From: an uncultured Eubacteriales bacterium
GTDB taxonomy: Bacteria > Bacillota > Clostridia > Christensenellales > Aristaeellaceae
Reading direction: 5' to 3'
DNA length: 20,420 nt
NCBI GenBank assembly: GCA_900540045.1
Contig: UQEF01000052.1
Span: 1-20,420 of the forward strand
A program made the translations under genes and the position numbers. Shown in pieces: positions 7,554 through 15,361 of the stretch (position 1 is its first letter; the number at the start of each line of letters is the position of its first letter). Below the pieces are notes generated by a model, which did no database searches, was not told where the DNA came from, and saw only the letters and a program-made list of their open reading frames with translations.

Positions 7554-8225
7554 ATGCGGGTATTGATTGCGGAGGACGACCGGCGCGTGGCCGGGCTTTT
7601 GAAGAACCGGCTCAAGAGCGACCATATTTCCGCCGACGTGTGCTACGACGGACAGGAGGCGCTGGAACTGAGCGGGGTGGTGCACTATGATGTAATCGTG
7701 CTGGACATCATGATGCCCAAAATGGATGGTCTGGAGGCCGTACGCCGCATGCGGGAGCGGGGCACGGATACGCCCGTGCTGTTTCTGACCGCGCGCGACG
7801 CCATAGAGGACCGTGTGGGCGGCCTGAACGCGGGCGCGGACGATTATCTGGTCAAACCCTTCGCCTATGAGGAACTGCTGGCGCGTATCCACGTGCTGGC
7901 ACGCCGTCAGAAAGCGACGGGGAATCTGTTTACTCTGGAAGATCTCACTTTGGACGCCAGCCGTCACGTAGCCACGCGAGGGGGGACGGAACTGCATCTG
8001 ACCAGCCGGGAGTATGCCATTCTGGAATACCTGATCCGCAACACCGGCGTGGTGCTGTCGCGGGACCGTATTTTGGAAAACGTGTGGAGCATGGATTACG
8101 AGGGCGCGTCCAACATGGTGGACGTCTACATCCGCAGCCTGCGCAAAAAGGTGGACGATCCCTTTGAAAAGAAGCTGATTCATACCGTTCGCGGCGTGGG
8201 ATACGTGCTGCGCGCGCAGAAGTGA
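7554..8225 (+). CDS. OmpR-family response regulator of the second two-component system
   Basis: This transcription factor of 223 aa is co-transcribed with the kinase that starts 10 bases after its stop. The receiver domain has D7 or D8, phospho-acceptor D51 (VLDIMMP), T79 and K101 (VKPF). The winged helix ends in the typical RGVGYVL. It resembles CutR/QseB/YkoG-type regulators. The start is ATG 7554, 7 bases after GGGAGGA; the GTG at 7551 would leave too little spacing. The cognate PepSY gene downstream has a tandem repeat in front of its -10 that may be this regulator's site (inference). Confidence 0.95.
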   Translation: MRVLIAEDDRRVAGLLKNRLKSDHISADVCYDGQEALELSGVVHYDVIVLDIMMPKMDGLEAVRRMRERGTDTPVLFLTARDAIEDRVGGLNAGADDYLVKPFAYEELLARIHVLARRQKATGNLFTLEDLTLDASRHVATRGGTELHLTSREYAILEYLIRNTGVVLSRDRILENVWSMDYEGASNMVDVYIRSLRKKVDDPFEKKLIHTVRGVGYVLRAQK

Positions 8226-8235
8226 GGGAAGCGCC

Positions 8236-9558
8236 ATGGGGATCAAGCTGAAAATGACGCTCTGGTATACAATACTGGCGCTGGTCACGGCAGGGCTGAT
8301 GGGTGGACTGCTCTTTATTGCGGCCCAGCGCAGCGCCTACGAATACTACAGCGATACGCTGTACGCTGCATCCGCCCTGGCGCAGTCCCAGCTGGAATAT
8401 GAAAGCGGCAACCTGGAAATCGACGACGACCTGGAGGACATCCCGGATGTGCACATTGCGCTCTACACGGAAAGCGGCACGTTGATTTACGGCCGCACGC
8501 GCGTGGAGCTGGCCTTTGAGCAGGATGCGGTGCGCCGCGTGTCCTCCGGCGGAATGGAATGGTATGTGCTGGATACGCTGCTCACCTTCGACGGCCGCAG
8601 TTCGGTGTGGATGCGCTGCGTCAAGGCGGCGGACTCGGAGGCAGCGGCTTATGTCCTGGTGCTGCGGGCAGCGCTGATCCTGCTTCCGTTAATGATCGGG
8701 CTGACGGCGCTGGGCGGATTCCTGATTGCTAGAGGCGCATTCCGTCCCGTGGGCCGCATGGCGGCTACGGCGGAGGCCATCGTAAGCGGCGGAGATCTGG
8801 GCCGGCGCGTGGGGCTGCATGGCGGCCGTGATGAGCTCACCCGGCTGTCGCGCACGCTGGACAGCATGCTGGAGCGTCTGGACGAGGCCTTCCGACGCGA
8901 GCGGCAATTCACCTCGGATGCGGCGCATGAGCTGCGCACGCCGCTCAATGCCGTGCGCCTGCTGTGTCAGGAGGCCATGGATGAGACGGACCCAGGCCGC
9001 CGCGAGTCGCTGATTGCGGAGATCATGGAGCGCATCGATGGGCTGAGCCGGCTGGTGGCGCAGCTGTTGGCGCTGTCACGCATGGACGCGGGGCGTGTCC
9101 CGGTGGAGATGCGGGAGGTGGACGTCTCCCGGCTGATGCAGGAGGTGGCGCACGAACTGGAGCCCCTGGCGCAGGATGCGGACATCTCGCTGGAGGCCGA
9201 GGTGGAACCCGGCGTGCAGATGAACGCGGACGCGTCGCTGCTGACCCGCCTGGCGGTGAACCTGCTGGGCAATGCCATTCGCTATGGGCGGCACGGCGGG
9301 CATGCGTGGCTGAAGCTGACCGATGAGGCGGACGGCGTATGCCTGGCTGTGCGCGACGACGGCGTTGGCATGTCGCCGGAGGAACAGGAGCGCATGTGGG
9401 ACCGTTTCTGGCGTGCAGACAGCTCGAGAAATTCGGAGGGAACGGGTCTGGGATTGGCGATCGCCCGGTGGATTATCGACCGGCACGGCGGGTCTGCCCA
9501 GGTGCGGAGCGCGCCCGGAAAGGGCACGGAAATCCGGGTGGTTTTTCCCCGAAAATAA
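8236..9558 (+). CDS. Sensor histidine kinase of the second two-component system
   Basis: This membrane sensor of 440 aa is the partner of the regulator just upstream. TM1 is at about 9-30, with a roughly 100-residue extracytoplasmic part and TM2 at about 139-164, then HAMP to about 218. The phospho-acceptor is H231 (SDAAHELRTPL). The ATP-binding boxes are N346 (LLGNAIRY), DDGVG 374-378, WDRFWR near 388 and GTGLGL 402-407. The start ATG is preceded by GAGGGAAG. The acidic stretch EIDDDLEDIPD at about 61-71 in the sensor part could bind cations or a basic peptide, which is speculation. The signal is unknown. A PepSY protein follows, as with ykoG-ykoH-ykoJ of Bacillus. Confidence 0.94.
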   Translation: MGIKLKMTLWYTILALVTAGLMGGLLFIAAQRSAYEYYSDTLYAASALAQSQLEYESGNLEIDDDLEDIPDVHIALYTESGTLIYGRTRVELAFEQDAVRRVSSGGMEWYVLDTLLTFDGRSSVWMRCVKAADSEAAAYVLVLRAALILLPLMIGLTALGGFLIARGAFRPVGRMAATAEAIVSGGDLGRRVGLHGGRDELTRLSRTLDSMLERLDEAFRRERQFTSDAAHELRTPLNAVRLLCQEAMDETDPGRRESLIAEIMERIDGLSRLVAQLLALSRMDAGRVPVEMREVDVSRLMQEVAHELEPLAQDADISLEAEVEPGVQMNADASLLTRLAVNLLGNAIRYGRHGGHAWLKLTDEADGVCLAVRDDGVGMSPEEQERMWDRFWRADSSRNSEGTGLGLAIARWIIDRHGGSAQVRSAPGKGTEIRVVFPRK

Positions 9559-9567
9559 ATTTTGAAT

Positions 9568-9600
9568 TTTCATTTTTCTTTCATCTTGCCTTGCTATACT
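9568..9600 (+). promoter_or_regulatory. Promoter of the PepSY gene with a candidate response-regulator box
   Basis: An extended -10 (TGC followed by TATACT at 9595-9600) has no good -35. In its place are two TTTCAT hexamers (9568-9573 and 9579-9584) with starts 11 bp apart, the usual half-site spacing for OmpR/PhoB-type dimers. This is the layout of an activated promoter. The regulator encoded at 7554-8225 is the natural candidate (inference). Confidence 0.55.
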
Positions 9601-9643
9601 CTGACCGTGCTCAAGAGAGCGCACAGAAAGGAGCAAATGAAAG

Positions 9644-10318
9644 ATGAAAAAGATGAGTATGATCCTGGCGGTCCTGGCTGCTATGATGATTGCCGGTGGC
9701 GCTCTGGCCCTTACCGATACCGAGGCGGAAACCGCCGCCCGCGCCTATGTACCCGCTGAGGCACAGCTGACCCGGTCCGAAATGGACGATGGCATGCATG
9801 AGCTTACCTTCCGTGTGGAGGCCACGGGTGAAAAGTACGAGATTCAGGTCAACCCCAACACCGGCGCGGTGGTCAAGATTGAAAGCGAACGCAAGAGCGC
9901 TTCCAACGCCCGCTCCACGACGCTGACCGACGAGGCGGTGGCGTCCGCGGTCGAAGCGGCCTATCCCGGGGCCGAAATTATTCGCAAGGATGAGCAGATC
10001 GACGACGGCAACCACGAGATCGAAGTGTTCATCGTCACCGACGGGCTCTATGGCAAGGTGGATCTGAACGCCGAGACCGGCACGATTGTGGATCGTGAGC
10101 TCTATGTAGGCCAGTACACGGCGGACGGCATGATGACCGAAGAAGCGGCCCGCGCGCAGATCGCCACCCTGAAACCGGGCGCGGAGATCGTCAGGATCAA
10201 GCTGGACGAGGATGACGGCCGCTACTTCTGGGAGGGCGACGCCACCCTGAATGGCACCCGGTATGAGTTCTCCATCAACGCTACCACCGGCGACATGGTG
10301 GAGTGGGAACGCGACTGA
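9644..10318 (+). CDS. Secreted protein with three PepSY-like domains
   Basis: This exported protein of 224 aa has a signal peptide (KK, then a hydrophobic core, likely cut after GGALA near residue 23) and no lipobox. Three repeats of about 60 residues follow, at roughly 25-82, 93-154 and 164-222. Each has a helix with TEEAA or similar, then a strand pair ending in NPNTGAVV, NAETGTIV or NATTGDMV, the hallmark of PepSY/YkoJ-type domains. PepSY domains are proposed to inhibit proteases or modulate sensors; here the position after a two-component pair suggests feedback on that sensor (inference). AAAGGAG lies 10 bases before the ATG. It has its own promoter and a strong terminator, so it can be expressed alone. 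Confidence 0.9.
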   Translation: MKKMSMILAVLAAMMIAGGALALTDTEAETAARAYVPAEAQLTRSEMDDGMHELTFRVEATGEKYEIQVNPNTGAVVKIESERKSASNARSTTLTDEAVASAVEAAYPGAEIIRKDEQIDDGNHEIEVFIVTDGLYGKVDLNAETGTIVDRELYVGQYTADGMMTEEAARAQIATLKPGAEIVRIKLDEDDGRYFWEGDATLNGTRYEFSINATTGDMVEWERD

Positions 10319-10345
10319 TCCGAAATCCCTTTCAAAAGGCATGCA

Positions 10346-10386
10346 GCACCGTATCCGATCCTTTTCGGATACGGTGCGCCTTTTTT
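10346..10386 (+). terminator. Strong intrinsic terminator after the PepSY gene
   Basis: A perfect 13-bp stem (10346-10358 with 10365-10377, 6-nt loop) is followed by TTTTTT at 10381-10386. It isolates the PepSY gene from the MarR/ABC operon. The next 100 bases (10391-10494) hold only GC-rich short inverted repeats and no gene. Confidence 0.95.
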
Positions 10387-10494
10387 ATTTTGGAGACAAA
10401 GACGCGGCAGGTAGCAGCGCCGGCCTTCCCGGCATGCGCTCAAATGCGCCGGACGATCGCCCTACAGATTTTTTGGCCGCATGCCGATAACCGG

Positions 10495-10522
10495 TTGACA
10501 GATGAAAAAGTTGTGCTATCAT
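10495..10522 (+). promoter_or_regulatory. Sigma-A-type promoter of the MarR/ABC exporter operon
   Basis: A perfect TTGACA (10495-10500), a 16-base spacer and TATCAT (10517-10522) lie about 40 bases before the MarR start codon. The -10 is inside the first of two repeated operator-like sites. Confidence 0.8.
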
Positions 10523-10544
10523 CTTTTTAGTTGATATATCATCT
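10509..10544. promoter_or_regulatory. Tandem candidate MarR operators
   Basis: Two 16-bp sites fit AGTTGNNNTATCATCT, at 10509-10524 and 10529-10544, exactly 20 bp apart. The second is a palindrome with one mismatch, with a perfect core TGATATATCA (10532-10541). The first covers the -10. This suits repression by the MarR protein encoded next (inference). Confidence 0.6.
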
Positions 10545-10563
10545 TTCTTGAAAGGGAAGCAGA

Positions 10564-11055
10564 ATGGACGTTACGCAGCGGAGAATCTCCATAATCGCGC
10601 GCGGCGTGGGCAGGTTTACCACGCGCACCATGCGCCGCGAGGGCATCGGAGCCTCAGAATTTGATCTCATTCAGGCGGTGCGCTGCCATCCGGGCATTAC
10701 GCAGGCGGAGGTATGTCAGCGCCTGGAGATTGATAAGGGCGCGGCGGCGCGGCAGTTTGCACGGCTGGAGGCCAAGGGGTATCTCCGGAGGGAAACCAAC
10801 CCCGCCGACCGGCGCAGCCGCCTGCTCTATGCCACCCATAAGGCAGAGGAACTCAAGAATTCCAAGGCGCATCTGGAAGAGCTGTTCTATGAATGGCTGC
10901 TGGAGCCCCTGAACGCGCAGGAACAGGAGGAGCTGGCCCGTCTGCTGGCGGTTCTGGAGCCGCGCTGCCGCGAAGAATGGCGGGCTGGTTTTCCCAACGT
11001 AGAGGAGAGACTCGCCGCGGAAAAGGCGCAGGAGCAGGGAGGCAGTCCGGTATGA
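10564..11055 (+). CDS. MarR-family transcriptional regulator
   Basis: This is probably a repressor of its own operon, which encodes an ABC exporter. The 163-aa protein has the MarR winged helix at about 30-105. The recognition helix follows ITQAEVCQRLEIDKGAAARQFARLE, and the wing is RRETNPADRRSRLLYAT, with the diagnostic DxRxR. C-terminal helices would form the dimer interface. AAAGGGAAG precedes the ATG. The stop codon overlaps the start of the first ABC gene as ATGA, so the two are translationally coupled. Drugs or small phenolic ligands usually release such repressors; the ligand here is unknown. Confidence 0.94.
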   Translation: MDVTQRRISIIARGVGRFTTRTMRREGIGASEFDLIQAVRCHPGITQAEVCQRLEIDKGAAARQFARLEAKGYLRRETNPADRRSRLLYATHKAEELKNSKAHLEELFYEWLLEPLNAQEQEELARLLAVLEPRCREEWRAGFPNVEERLAAEKAQEQGGSPV

Positions 11056-12800
11056 GGATGATTTTCCGCTACATGAAGGCTTATGCGCGCCGAATTGCCT
11101 CTTCCATGACGGTCAAGCTGCTGGGCGCGGTGACGGAGCTGCTGATTCCCTATATTCTGGAACACCTGATCGACGAGGTGGTGCCTTTGGGGCAGATGCG
11201 GCAGGTGATTCTCTGGGGCCTTCTGATGGTCGCCACCGCACTGGTCACCCGCCAGCTCAATGTCTGGGCCAACCGCATGGCGATTGACAACGCGCATAAC
11301 GTGTCCTACGATATCCGTCAGGACCTGTTTACCAGGACGGCCAACCTCTCCGGCGCGCAGTTCGACGCTTTCGGTCTGCCCAGCCTCATCAGCCGCATGA
11401 CCAGCGACAGCTACAACGTGCAGTCCTGCGTGCAGACCCTGCAAACCCTGTGCGTGCGCGTACCGATGATGCTTCTGGGCGGCATCTGTGTAACGCTGAT
11501 GATGGACGCGGCGCTCTCGGCCATCCTGTGTGTGATGGTTCCCGTTTTGATCGTGGTCATCCTGTGCGTTTCCCGATATGGCATTCCGCTTTACCGCAAG
11601 GTGCAGGAGCGTCTGGACGATGTGGTGCGCGTGATGCGTGAGGATATTTCCGGCATTCGTGTGGTCAAGGCGCTTTCCAAAACCGAATATGAAAGGCGGC
11701 GCTTCAGCCTGAGCAATGAAGCCATGACCCGGGCGGATATCAAGGCCAGCACCATCATGGCCATTCCCGGTCCGCTGATGCAGATGTGCCTCAACATCGG
11801 CCTTACGCTGGTAGTGTGGCTGGGGGCGGCAAGGGTGGACAGCGGACAGATCAAGCCGGGCGTGATCCTTGCATTCCTGACGTATTTCAACATGGTGCTG
11901 CAGGGCGTGATGGGCGTCAACCGCATCTTCATCATGGTCAGCAAGGCCAGCGCGTCGGCCAACCGCATCGCCCGGGTGCTGGAGATCGAGCCGGACCAGC
12001 GCGTTCTGGCCCCGGAGGAAGCCCGGACCCCCTCCGGCGACGAGTTCATTCGCTTTGAGCACGTCAATTTCAGCTACGGCGAGGCAACGGAGCATTCTCT
12101 GGCCGGCGGAGAACGGGAACAATGCCTCTATGACATCAACTTCGCCCTCAGGCGCGGCGAAAGCCTGGGCATCATCGGCCCCACCGGCTGTGGCAAGAGC
12201 ACCATCATCAATTTGCTCATGCGCTTTTATGACGTGGAGGACGGCGGCGTGTTCGTGGACGGACGGGATGTGCGCACCTACGAAAAGGACGAGCTGCACC
12301 GAAAGTTTGGCGTGGTGTTTCAAAACGATATGGTGTTCTTCAACACCCTGCGGGAAAACATCCGCTTTGGCCGGGATCTGGATGATACCGCGCTGACGCG
12401 CGCGGTGGAGGACGCGGTGGCCGCCGAGTACATTGATTCACTGGAGGAAGGGCTGGATTACCGGGCCGACATCAAGGGTGCGAACCTGTCGGGCGGGCAG
12501 CGGCAGCGGCTGCTGATTTCCCGCGCCCTGGCGGGAAATCCGGAAATCCTGATTCTGGACGATTCCTCCTCCGCTCTGGATTATAAAACGGACGCGGCTC
12601 TGCGCAAGGCGATTTTTGAGCATCACCGCGACTCCACCACCATCATGGTCGCCCAGCGCGTCAGCTCCATCCAGTCCATGACGCACATCCTGGTCATGGA
12701 TAACGGCCGGTGCATCGGCTATGGAACCCACCAGGAGCTTCTCAAGACCTGCCCCGCCTATCTGGAGATCTATCAGACGCAGATGGGCGCGCTGGCGTAA
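11052..12800 (+). CDS. ABC exporter half-transporter, subunit with degenerate ATP site (BmrC/TM287-like)
   Basis: This 582-aa half-transporter has an N-terminal six-helix membrane domain (about 15-300) fused to an ATPase domain. Walker A is GPTGCGKST (376-384) and the signature is a canonical LSGGQ (479-483). The residue after Walker B is Asp504 instead of the catalytic Glu (ILDD), and the switch His is replaced by Gln535 (VAQR). These changes mark the non-catalytic Walker side of heterodimeric multidrug exporters. The ATPase domain also has an insert of about 15 residues after FSYGE (342-358). The ATG overlaps the MarR stop; GGGAGG lies 9 bases before it. It should pair with the next gene product. 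The open frame before 11052 is inside the MarR gene and is not used. Confidence 0.95.
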   Translation: MRMIFRYMKAYARRIASSMTVKLLGAVTELLIPYILEHLIDEVVPLGQMRQVILWGLLMVATALVTRQLNVWANRMAIDNAHNVSYDIRQDLFTRTANLSGAQFDAFGLPSLISRMTSDSYNVQSCVQTLQTLCVRVPMMLLGGICVTLMMDAALSAILCVMVPVLIVVILCVSRYGIPLYRKVQERLDDVVRVMREDISGIRVVKALSKTEYERRRFSLSNEAMTRADIKASTIMAIPGPLMQMCLNIGLTLVVWLGAARVDSGQIKPGVILAFLTYFNMVLQGVMGVNRIFIMVSKASASANRIARVLEIEPDQRVLAPEEARTPSGDEFIRFEHVNFSYGEATEHSLAGGEREQCLYDINFALRRGESLGIIGPTGCGKSTIINLLMRFYDVEDGGVFVDGRDVRTYEKDELHRKFGVVFQNDMVFFNTLRENIRFGRDLDDTALTRAVEDAVAAEYIDSLEEGLDYRADIKGANLSGGQRQRLLISRALAGNPEILILDDSSSALDYKTDAALRKAIFEHHRDSTTIMVAQRVSSIQSMTHILVMDNGRCIGYGTHQELLKTCPAYLEIYQTQMGALA

Positions 12801-12820
12801 CGCGGAAGGGGGAGAGCGCA

Positions 12821-14593
12821 ATGCCGCCAAGAGGGCTGGGAGCCAAAAAAGAACGGCCCAAGAACGCGAAGGGGACGACGATCCGCATTCTGAAATATGT
12901 GATGAACTACCGCTATGTGGTGCTGGCGCTGCTTATGCTGACGGTGATCAGCAACTTGGGCAACCTGCTGGGTCCCACCTTTGCGGGCAAGGCCATCGGC
13001 GCGGCCGTGGGCAAGGGACAGGTGGACTTTGACACCGTGGCCTTTTACGCGGGCTGCATGCTGGCGGCCTATCTGCTGGGCAACATCATGTCCTTTCTGG
13101 CTACGCAGGGCATGATGCGCATGGGCAGGAGGGTAGCCCGGAAAATGCGGCAGGATGTGTTTGACAAGCTCATGGGCCTGCCGGTGAGCTACTTCGACCG
13201 CAATCAGGGCGGCGATATTATCAGCCGCGTCTCCTACGATATCGACGTGGTCACCACCAGCCTTTCCGCCGATTTGATTCAGATTCTGACCAGCGTGATC
13301 ACGGTGGGCGGTTCGTTTTTGATGATGTGCCTCATCTCACCGGCCATGGTGCTGTGCCTGTGCGTAACGCTGCCGCTGGCGGTGCTGTTTACCCGTTACA
13401 TGGGCAAAAAAACCCGTCCGCTCTATGCCAGGCGCAGCGCGGCCTACGGCAAGATGAACGGTTATGTGGAGGAAATGTTCTCCGGGCAGAAAACCATCCT
13501 CGCTTATGCCTATGAAGAGGATGTCTGCCAGGATTTCAGCGCCATCAACCACGAAGCCGCCAAAGCCTACCGCGACGCGGACGCCCTAGGCATGACCACC
13601 GGCCCCACCATCAACATGATCAACAACCTGGGGCTGTCCCTCATCGGCATGGTGGGAGCCGCCCTGTATCTGCTGGGCGGCGTGGGCATGGAGCAGATTT
13701 CGTCCTTCGTGCTCTACTCCCGCAAATTTTGCGGCCCGATCAACGAAATCGCCAACATCATCAATGAAATCTATTCCGCGTTGGCCGCGGCGGAGCGGGT
13801 TTTTACCCTGCTGGATCAGCCGGAGGAGACGGCGGATGCGCCCGGCGCGCAGGTGCTCACGCACGTGGAGGGCGCCGTGGAGGCCCGGCATGTCAGCTTT
13901 GGCTACACGCCGGGCAAGACCGTGCTGCACGATTTGAACCTCCGGGCCGAGCCGGGCCAGACCATTGCCATTGTGGGGCATACGGGCGCGGGCAAAACCA
14001 CCCTCATCAACCTCCTCATGCGCTTTTACGACGTGGAACGCGGAGAAATTCTGGTAGATGGCCGCGAGGTGCGTCAGGTGACGCGCGATTCCCTGCGCCG
14101 CGCCTATGCGATGGTGCTGCAGGATACATGGGTATTTGGCGGCACCATTTTTGACAACATCGCCTACGGCAAGGAGGGCGCCACCATGGAGGAAGTGGTG
14201 GCCGCGGCCAAGGCCGCACGCATCCACAGCTACATCATGCGCCTGCCGCAGGGCTATGACACCGTGATCAGCGAGGACGGCGGCAACATCAGCAAGGGAC
14301 AGAAGCAGTTGCTGACCATCGCCCGCGCCATGCTCTACGACACGCAGATGCTCATTTTGGACGAGGCCACCAGCAACGTGGATACCAACACCGAGCAGAA
14401 GGTGCAAAGGGCCATGCAGGACCTGATGAAGGGAAAGACCTCCTTCGTCATTGCGCACCGCCTGTCCACCATCCAGCACGCCGACAGGATTCTGGTGATG
14501 GAGCATGGGGATGTGGTGGAGCAGGGCACGCACGAGGAGCTGATGGCCCGGCGCGGAGTGTACTACCGGCTGTACGCCGCGCAGTTTGAATAG
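12821..14593 (+). CDS. ABC exporter half-transporter, catalytic subunit (BmrD/TM288-like)
   Basis: This 590-aa partner of the preceding subunit has a basic N-terminus and a membrane domain at about 30-320. Its ATPase domain has Walker A GHTGAGKTT (386-394), a Walker B with catalytic E515 (LILDE) and switch H546. Its signature is altered to ISKGQ (490-494). Together the subunits form one active site (this Walker A/B with the partner LSGGQ) and one degenerate site. This is the known design of heterodimeric exporters such as BmrCD and LmrCD. The start ATG 12821 follows AAGGGGGAG. The substrate is unknown; the MarR control suggests a drug or toxic metabolite. Confidence 0.95.
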   Translation: MPPRGLGAKKERPKNAKGTTIRILKYVMNYRYVVLALLMLTVISNLGNLLGPTFAGKAIGAAVGKGQVDFDTVAFYAGCMLAAYLLGNIMSFLATQGMMRMGRRVARKMRQDVFDKLMGLPVSYFDRNQGGDIISRVSYDIDVVTTSLSADLIQILTSVITVGGSFLMMCLISPAMVLCLCVTLPLAVLFTRYMGKKTRPLYARRSAAYGKMNGYVEEMFSGQKTILAYAYEEDVCQDFSAINHEAAKAYRDADALGMTTGPTINMINNLGLSLIGMVGAALYLLGGVGMEQISSFVLYSRKFCGPINEIANIINEIYSALAAAERVFTLLDQPEETADAPGAQVLTHVEGAVEARHVSFGYTPGKTVLHDLNLRAEPGQTIAIVGHTGAGKTTLINLLMRFYDVERGEILVDGREVRQVTRDSLRRAYAMVLQDTWVFGGTIFDNIAYGKEGATMEEVVAAAKAARIHSYIMRLPQGYDTVISEDGGNISKGQKQLLTIARAMLYDTQMLILDEATSNVDTNTEQKVQRAMQDLMKGKTSFVIAHRLSTIQHADRILVMEHGDVVEQGTHEELMARRGVYYRLYAAQFE

Positions 14594-14608
14594 CGAAAAG
14601 AGATACGC

Positions 14609-14654
14609 AAAAGCACAGCCGGTTTATCCCGACGGAAAACCGGCTGTGCTTTTT
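14609..14654. terminator. Bidirectional intrinsic terminator between the exporter and the TPR gene
   Basis: A perfect 17-bp stem (14609-14625 with 14637-14653, 11-nt loop) starts with AAAA and ends with TTTTT, so both strands have U-tracts. It separates convergent genes ending at 14593 and 14672. Confidence 0.93.
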
Positions 14655-14671
14655 GAATATGTGCCCCGGCT

Positions 14672-15361
14672 TCAGCCCTGCAGGCTGTCCAGCGAGGCCT
14701 GCACCATTTCGCGCGTGGCATAGTTGAGGGGCGAAAAACGGCCCTTCAATGCCTTTTCCAGCTTCTCACGCGCCGCGTCCTTGTTGCCCTCCTCAATATC
14801 GTACTGGGCCAGGAAGTAGAGCGTGTCAATCTGCGTGGGCTTGAGCTCGATGGCCTTTTGGAAAAATTCGCGGGCCTTGGCCTTATCGTTGCCCAGGCGG
14901 TAATAGGTCTGTCCCAGATTGTCCAGGGTGATGCTGTCCTCGTCGTCGTACTCGTAGGCCTCAGTGTTATAGGCCAGGGCCTTTTCGTAGTCGCCCGCTT
15001 CCACGTAAAGGTAGCCAAGGGTTTCATAGATCAGGCCGCTGGGCTGCTTGGCGTGCTGGCGCTCCAGAAGGTCGATGCCCTTTTGCAGTTCGCCCATCTT
15101 ATAGACGCAGGAAGCATAGTTGACAAACAGCTGGCAGCGGCTGCTTTCGGCCATGGGATATTTCTGGATCTTTACCAGCAGGCCGCGCGCCTCCTGATAG
15201 CGCCCGGCGCGGATGAGCAGCACGGTATAGGTCAGAATATAGCGCACGTCCTGAAGCCCTTCATCAATGGCCTCTTTGTACAGACGCATCGCGCCCTCGG
15301 TATCGCCCTTGGACAGCTTGGAAGCGGCGCTGCGCGCTTTAAAAACGGTCATGATTCCCAT
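14672..15361 (-). CDS. TPR-repeat protein
   Basis: This 229-aa protein is made almost wholly of tetratricopeptide-like helix pairs. It shows recurrent patterns such as GDTEGAMRLYKEAIDEG, GDYEKALAYNTEAYEYD and KAREFFQKAIELKPTQ. There is no signal peptide, apart from a slightly hydrophobic start, and no catalytic motif. It is probably a cytoplasmic scaffold or adaptor. The start ATG overlaps the end of mrfB by 13 bases, with AAGGAGG inside mrfB 10 bases upstream, so translation is likely coupled. A second ATG three codons on is less well placed. A link to MrfAB repair is suggested by position only. Confidence 0.88.
   Translation of the reverse strand: MGIMTVFKARSAASKLSKGDTEGAMRLYKEAIDEGLQDVRYILTYTVLLIRAGRYQEARGLLVKIQKYPMAESSRCQLFVNYASCVYKMGELQKGIDLLERQHAKQPSGLIYETLGYLYVEAGDYEKALAYNTEAYEYDDEDSITLDNLGQTYYRLGNDKAKAREFFQKAIELKPTQIDTLYFLAQYDIEEGNKDAAREKLEKALKGRFSPLNYATREMVQASLDSLQG

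Noticed and set aside
10418..10478. GC-rich inverted repeats followed by TTTTTT, as a second terminator
   Set aside because: The stems are short and bulged and the T-run is 20 bases away from them. The real terminator is at 10346-10386.
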